Shown piece by piece: positions 60,192 through 64,000 of a stretch of DNA of 64,000 nucleotides. Source of the stretch: Flavobacterium cucumis. GTDB taxonomy: Bacteria > Bacteroidota > Bacteroidia > Flavobacteriales > Flavobacteriaceae. The position numbers and the translations under genes are program-made. Position 1 is the first letter of the stretch. Each line of letters starts with the position of its first letter. The stretch lies in the NCBI RefSeq assembly GCF_900148835.1, contig NZ_FRYK01000003.1, positions 124,001 to 188,000 on the forward strand. Direction: 5' to 3'. Under the pieces are notes generated by a model that saw nothing but the letters and a program-made list of their open reading frames with translations, had not been told where the DNA came from and did no database searches.

Positions 60192-60995
60192 ATGAGTAAA
60201 GTAGTATTAATTACAGGTGGTTCATCAGGAATTGGAAAATCAATTGGCGAGTTTTTGCACCAGAAAGGTTTTGTGGTATATGGCACAAGCCGAAATCCTG
60301 AAAAAATCACGAATTCAATATTTCCATTAGTAGCTTTAGATGTTCGCGATAAGCAAAGTATTTTTAATTGTGTAGCTGAAGTTATCCAGAAATCTGGACG
60401 ATTGGATATTGTAATTAATAATGCAGGAGTAGGAATTACGGGACCAATTGAAGAAATCCCAACAGAAGAAATCAGAAACAATTTTGAGACGAATTTATTT
60501 GGTCCAATTGAAGTGATGAAAGCAGTTTTACCTCAAATGCGAGAACAAAAATCGGGTTTAATCATTAATATTACTTCAATTGCTGGTTATATGGGATTGC
60601 CTTATCGTGGCATTTATTCCGCTTCAAAAGGCGCTCTTGAATTAATTACTGAAGCTTTACGAATGGAAGTAAAATCCTTTGGAATCCAAATTACCAATGT
60701 GGCTCCAGGTGATTTCGCAACGAACATTGCTGCAGGTCGTTATCATGCGCCAGTGGTAAAAGGTTCAGCTTATGAAGTTCCTTACGGAAACACCTTAAAA
60801 GAAATGGATTCGCACGTGGATAGCGGAAGTAATCCAAACGAAATGGCAGAAGCAATTTTTGCTATTATTCAAACAGAAAAACCAAAAGTGCATTATAAAG
60901 TTGGGGCTTTCATGCAAAAGTTTTCTATTGTTTTAAAACGCATTTTGCCGGATACGGTGTATGAAAAAATGTTGATGAATCATTATAAGTTGTAG
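60192..60995 (+). CDS. Short-chain dehydrogenase/reductase (SDR)
   Basis: A 267-aa classical SDR. The NAD(P)-binding motif is TGGSSGIGKSIG (residues 7-18), the structural NNAGVG is near residue 78, and the catalytic set is Ser in INITSIAGYMG (about 131), Tyr in YRGIYSASKGALE (about 145) and Lys four residues later. An Arg in TSRNPE after the second strand suggests NADPH preference. Substrate not determined. Monocistronic, with a promoter-like TATTTTCG just upstream. Confidence 0.9.
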   Translation: MSKVVLITGGSSGIGKSIGEFLHQKGFVVYGTSRNPEKITNSIFPLVALDVRDKQSIFNCVAEVIQKSGRLDIVINNAGVGITGPIEEIPTEEIRNNFETNLFGPIEVMKAVLPQMREQKSGLIINITSIAGYMGLPYRGIYSASKGALELITEALRMEVKSFGIQITNVAPGDFATNIAAGRYHAPVVKGSAYEVPYGNTLKEMDSHVDSGSNPNEMAEAIFAIIQTEKPKVHYKVGAFMQKFSIVLKRILPDTVYEKMLMNHYKL

Positions 60996-61033
60996 ATTGG
61001 TAAAAGGGGATGGGTGAAGGGTGAAAGAAGTTG

Positions 61034-61058
61034 TCAACCTGAACTTGTTTCAGCTTCT
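61034..61058. repeat. Degenerate palindromic repeat
   Basis: CTGAACTTGTTTCAG (61039-61053) inside GTCAACCTG...CAGC is a degenerate form of the palindrome often seen in Bacteroidota as 'CCTGAACTTGTTTCAGG'. Confidence 0.45.
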
Positions 61059-61090
61059 AAATTAATATCGTTCTCATAAAATATTTAATC

Positions 61091-61615
61091 ATGCTAAACA
61101 TCTCTATCATAAAAGCCGAATTACAAGACATTGAAAAGCTTCAAAAAATTGGAAGAAAAACTTTTTTTGAAACTTTTTCGGAAAGTAATTCAGAAGAAAA
61201 CATGCAAAAATATTTGGAGGAAAGCTTTTCTGTCGAAAGATTAATAACGGAACTCAGTAATAAAAATTCGGTATTTTATTTTGCGATTTTTGATCAGGAA
61301 GTAATTGGTTATTTGAAACTTAATTATGGCGATTCGCAAACCGAATTAAAAGACAATAAAGCGTTAGAAATAGAACGAATTTATGTTTCCAAAGAGTTTC
61401 ACGGTAAAATCGTAGGACAATTGTTGTTCGATAAGGCTATTGATGTAGCCAAGCAGAAAAAAGTTGATTATGTTTGGTTGGGCGTTTGGGAAGAAAACCT
61501 ACGGGCAATCCGTTTCTATAAGAAAAATGGTTTTGAAGCATTTGATAGACATTTTTTTAAATTAGGAGATGATGAGCAAACAGATATCTTGATGAAATTG
61601 AATTTGAAGAATTAA
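61091..61615 (+). CDS. GNAT N-acetyltransferase
   Basis: A 174-aa GNAT of the RimI/PaiA-like type. It begins ISIIKAELQDIEKLQKIGRKTFFETFSESNSEENMQKYL, which is typical of PaiA-like spermidine/spermine acetyltransferases in Bacteroidota, followed by EVIGYLKLNYGDSQTE, ALEIERIYVSKEFHGKIVGQLLFDKAI (acetyl-CoA loop HGKIVG, with an unusual Ile-Val in place of Gly) and WLGVWEENLRAIRFYKKNGFEAFDRHFFKLGDDEQTDILM. The substrate is probably an amine. It is convergent with the blh gene, 11 nt apart. Confidence 0.85.
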   Translation: MLNISIIKAELQDIEKLQKIGRKTFFETFSESNSEENMQKYLEESFSVERLITELSNKNSVFYFAIFDQEVIGYLKLNYGDSQTELKDNKALEIERIYVSKEFHGKIVGQLLFDKAIDVAKQKKVDYVWLGVWEENLRAIRFYKKNGFEAFDRHFFKLGDDEQTDILMKLNLKN

Positions 61616-61626
61616 ATCAAACCGTT

Positions 61627-62505
61627 TTATTTTTCATACATTTTTACAATTACCAATACATGTGGAAACGTTATTGAGGCCAAGAATGAGAAAAATAAAG
61701 CATCAAAGATGATCATATCTTTCGCTGTAAAGAATAATATTCCTATACCCATGATAGAAAATAACCAATAAAAAAAAGCGGTTTTTAAGTATCTTACAAA
61801 ATTTTGAAGGTTATACTTTCCATATAAGAACACAATTTGTTCATAAATAGATGGGATACTATGCCAAAAAATAAAGTAAATGGCAAAACTCCATATTAAA
61901 TTCGAGGATTTAAATAGAATACATAGTAAGAAAAGATAAAATAATTGCTCCACACCCCACTTTTTTATTAAATGCGATTTCCTATAAATTATTACAGTAG
62001 TTACTAGTAATAAGGTTGTTATAATAAGGAATGCATTAATAATTAAATTATTTGATAGTTTAACTTGAGCTATCTTATTGATAATCTCAATTACTTCCTC
62101 CTGATTAAAAACAAATAATAACATTAGAATTTCAAGTCCATATACTAACTGAAACATTTTAATTAGTTTTTTATTACAATCCTTAATTAAATGATGCCAG
62201 TGTTGTTCTCCAAAGTGATAAGCACTTACTAATATAAATAATAGCAATGCTAATATTGGAATTTTAGTAAACAGAAATACAGAAATCAAGACTACTGTTA
62301 CGTAGGAAGTCAATATTTTTATGAAAGTATACTTTTTTTTAGTTTCCAAATGATTTATTAACACCAAATCATTAGCTCCATGTAAAATTCCAAAGGTAAA
62401 AATTAGTAAAAATCCCAGAATAACTTGGTTATCGTCTGATAAATAAGATGTTAGCCAAAGTGCTAAAAAGCTTGTCAAGACCGATATTTGCTGTACTTTA
62501 TACAT
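61627..62505 (-). CDS. blh: Beta-carotene 15,15'-dioxygenase, Brp/Blh family
   Basis: A 292-aa membrane protein with about nine hydrophobic segments. The conserved iron-ligand histidines and acids of Brp/Blh are visible: FGILHGANDLVLI (about residue 42), AYHFGEQHW (about 101), FWHSIPSIYEQ (about 215) and ITFPHVLVI (about 280). The enzyme cleaves beta-carotene into two retinal molecules, the chromophore of microbial rhodopsins. It is divergently arranged with the rhodopsin gene, 109 bp away, so both can be controlled from the shared region 62506-62614. It is followed by no other gene on its strand within the window. Confidence 0.93.
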   Translation of the reverse strand: MYKVQQISVLTSFLALWLTSYLSDDNQVILGFLLIFTFGILHGANDLVLINHLETKKKYTFIKILTSYVTVVLISVFLFTKIPILALLLFILVSAYHFGEQHWHHLIKDCNKKLIKMFQLVYGLEILMLLFVFNQEEVIEIINKIAQVKLSNNLIINAFLIITTLLLVTTVIIYRKSHLIKKWGVEQLFYLFLLCILFKSSNLIWSFAIYFIFWHSIPSIYEQIVFLYGKYNLQNFVRYLKTAFFYWLFSIMGIGILFFTAKDMIIFDALFFSFLASITFPHVLVIVKMYEK

Positions 62506-62614
62506 TTTTTTATTTTTTTGTTCAATATTTTTTTTAAAAATTTAAACAAAATATTTTTTATTTCGTTTAATCTTTAGTAAATTTACTTAAACAAATCAAT
62601 AAAAACTATTTATT
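62506..62614. promoter_or_regulatory. Divergent promoter region of blh and the rhodopsin gene
   Basis: AT-rich, with no perfect TAnnTTTG on either strand (TAAATTTA at 62578-62585 is the nearest). It contains a 12-bp perfect palindrome AGTAAATTTACT (62576-62587) and two copies of TTAAACAAA (62542-62550 and 62587-62595). These could bind a light- or carotenoid-responsive regulator; none is encoded nearby. Confidence 0.45.
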
Positions 62615-63349
62615 ATGTCAAATTTTATGTTTTTTTCAGCTAGTGTAGCTAAGATGCTACCAAATGATTATGTTGGTTTTACATTCTTTATTGGGAGTAT
62701 GGCTATGATGGCTGCTTCTGCATTTTTCTTTTTATCATTAAGTCAATTTGATAAAAAGTGGCGCACATCAGTATTAGTGTCAGGTTTGATTACTTTTATT
62801 GCCGCGGTTCATTATTTCTACATGCGTGATTATTGGAATGCTTTTCAAGAATCACCAACTTTTTTTAGATATGTTGATTGGGTATTAACGGTACCATTAA
62901 TGTGTCTTGAGTTTTATTTAATTTTAAAAGTTGCAGGTGCAAAACAGAATTTATTGTGGAAAATGATTTTTCTATCAATTATTATGTTAGTTACCGGTTA
63001 TTTTGGGGAAACAATTTTTAGTAATCAGGCTGCATTATGGGGATTCATCTCAGGTGTTGCTTATTTTTGGATTGTTTATGAAATTTGGTTAGGTGAAGCA
63101 TCAAAATTAGCAGTTGCTGCAGGTGGTGATGTTTTAGCTTCTCATAAAATTTTGTGTTGGTTTGTACTAGTGGGATGGGCTATCTACCCATTAGGTTACA
63201 TGTTAGGAACAGAGGGATGGTATACAAGCTTCTTGGGTAAAGGAAGTGTGGATGTTGCCTACAACATTGCAGATGCTATTAATAAAATTGGATTTGGATT
63301 GGTTATTTACAATTTGGCTGTTAAATCAACTTCAAATGTAAAAGCGTAA
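62615..63349 (+). CDS. Proteorhodopsin, light-driven outward proton pump
   Basis: A 244-aa seven-helix rhodopsin. Helix C reads RYVDWVLTVPLMCLEFYLIL with Asp88, Thr92 and Glu99, the DTE set of proton pumps (acceptor, Thr, donor), not the NDQ set of sodium pumps. His66 (AAVHYFYMR) is the partner of the acceptor, and Lys224 in INKIGFGLVIYNLAV is the retinal Schiff-base lysine, with Asp220 as second counter-ion. The tuning position (GPR residue 105) is Met96, usually seen in green-absorbing flavobacterial pumps. It would raise proton-motive force under light. Paired with blh; the polyene supply genes (crt) are not in the window. Confidence 0.96.
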   Translation: MSNFMFFSASVAKMLPNDYVGFTFFIGSMAMMAASAFFFLSLSQFDKKWRTSVLVSGLITFIAAVHYFYMRDYWNAFQESPTFFRYVDWVLTVPLMCLEFYLILKVAGAKQNLLWKMIFLSIIMLVTGYFGETIFSNQAALWGFISGVAYFWIVYEIWLGEASKLAVAAGGDVLASHKILCWFVLVGWAIYPLGYMLGTEGWYTSFLGKGSVDVAYNIADAINKIGFGLVIYNLAVKSTSNVKA

Positions 63350-63367
63350 TCTCTTTTTGCTTCTACT

Positions 63368-63397
63368 AAACCGCTTCATTTTTGGAGCGGTTTTTTT
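63368..63397 (+). terminator. Intrinsic terminator of the rhodopsin gene
   Basis: AAACCGCT (63368-63375) pairs with AGCGGTTT (63386-63393), followed by a T-run. Confidence 0.85.
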
Positions 63398-63428
63398 ATT
63401 TTATCATTTTAATGTGGTTTTGATTTCT

Positions 63429-63436
63429 TACTTTTG
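63429..63436 (+). promoter_or_regulatory. Promoter -7 element of the transaldolase gene
   Basis: TACTTTTG, 39 nt before the ATG at 63476. Confidence 0.5.
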
Positions 63437-63475
63437 CATTTCAAAACAACACACAATACTTAAAATTTAAAAAAG

Positions 63476-64000
63476 ATGAAATTTTTTATTGACACAGCTA
63501 ATTTAGAACAAATTAAAGAAGCACAAGAATTAGGAATTTTAGATGGCGTTACTACAAACCCATCGCTAATGGCTAAAGAAGGCATTACCGGAAAAAACAA
63601 TATCCTAAAACACTACGTAGACATTTGTAACATTGTTGACGGTGATGTAAGTGCAGAAGTTAATGCAATGGATTTAGAAGGAATGATTAGAGAAGGTGAA
63701 GAGTTAGCAGAATTGCATGAGCAAATTGTAGTGAAATTGCCTATGACTAAAGAAGGGGTTAAAGCTTGTAAATATTTTTCTGATAAAGGAATTAAAACTA
63801 ATGTTACTTTGATTTTCTCTGCTGGACAAGCTTTATTGGCTGCAAAAGCGGGAGCAACTTATTGTTCTCCTTTCTTAGGAAGATTAGATGATGTTTCTAC
63901 AGACGGTTTAAATTTAATTGATGAAATTCGTCAAATTTATGATAACTACGGATTTGAAACTCAAATTTTAGCGGCTTCTGTGCGTCACACAATGCATGTG
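63476..64000 (+). CDS. Transaldolase / fructose-6-phosphate aldolase family (3' truncated)
   Basis: The open frame from ATG 63476 runs to the window end (175 codons visible of about 217). [36 protein letters not shown] is the class start of the short (TalC/MipB, FSA) subfamily. The Schiff-base lysine is in [17 protein letters not shown] (Lys near residue 86), and [35 protein letters not shown] follows, with [11 protein letters not shown] at the edge. It is a 10-strand barrel enzyme of the pentose phosphate pathway. The stop and the C-terminal helix lie outside. Transaldolase activity is more likely than fructose-6-phosphate aldolase activity. Confidence 0.93.
   Translation, partial: MKFFIDTANLEQIKEAQELGILDGVTTNPSLMAKEGITGKNNILKHYVDICNIVDGDVSAEVNAMDLEGMIREGEELAELHEQIVVKLPMTKEGVKACKYFSDKGIKTNVTLIFSAGQALLAAKAGATYCSPFLGRLDDVSTDGLNLIDEIRQIYDNYGFETQILAASVRHTMHV

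Noticed and set aside
62615-63349. Sodium-pumping rhodopsin (NDQ type)
   Set aside because: Helix C has Asp-Thr-Glu, not Asn-Asp-Gln, so it is a proton pump.

Overview
The window is a 64 kb stretch of an AT-rich chromosome that looks like the genus Flavobacterium (Bacteroidota, Flavobacteriaceae). The grounds are the gene families present (DUF4834, DUF3810, CCC-motif membrane protein, YfhO, GNAT and PepSY_TM variants typical of the phylum), the promoter type (TTG about 19 bp upstream of TAnnTTTG, found many times), the scarcity of Shine-Dalgarno sites, and several genes that can only start at TTG. Most of the window is ordinary housekeeping and accessory chromosome. I see no prophage, CRISPR array, rRNA or tRNA.

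Layout. 0-10 kb: the end of a cytochrome c biogenesis gene, a K+/H+ antiporter with a stress-protein partner, glutathione peroxidase, menD, a DUF2853 gene, a probable small RNA, an alpha-oxoamine synthase of the serine palmitoyltransferase type, and a TraB-like protease homologue below an ECF sigma factor and a membrane protein. 10-16 kb: type II NADH dehydrogenase, a DUF3810 protease-like protein, a ParE-type toxin-antitoxin pair, pepD, a DUF695/RraB-like gene and a gene broken by one in-frame stop. 16-25 kb: an iron-acquisition block with two TonB-dependent siderophore receptors and two PepSY-type membrane proteins. The two receptor promoters have the same build, with paired 23-bp palindromes flanking the core promoter. 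An unrecognised 366-aa gene is wedged between them. 25-35 kb: prfA, pyrF, a cobalamin/siderophore-binding-like protein without a signal peptide, an alpha/beta hydrolase, icmF, and a REP-associated transposase that carries two REP palindromes inside its own reading frame, with a third just upstream. 35-50 kb: GNAT and outer-membrane proteins, YfhO, a nucleotidyltransferase with a 54-aa partner, a glycosyltransferase and flippase, small membrane proteins, an Smr protein, a YadA-head-like surface protein, pabB and a frameshifted four-helix-bundle gene. 50-64 kb: tilS-dsbD, a large zinc metalloprotease, nitronate monooxygenase, glutaminyl cyclase, the SRP RNA gene, a dipeptide epimerase, an SDR, and a divergent proteorhodopsin / beta-carotene dioxygenase pair. 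The window ends inside a transaldolase gene.

How the genes fit together. The receptor and PepSY genes form an iron-uptake unit that is probably co-repressed by one metal sensor. blh makes retinal for the proteorhodopsin, whose DTE residues mark it as an outward proton pump and whose methionine at the tuning position suggests green light. Three genes are mis-stated by a simple ORF reading: a nonsense pseudogene (15502-16122), a 1-nt-deletion pseudogene (49354-49709) and an unlisted 46-aa gene (34411-34551). The most interesting unexplained signals are the two-hairpin small RNA at 6135-6200, the paired operators on the receptor genes, the REP palindromes inside the transposase, and the nucleotidyltransferase pair.
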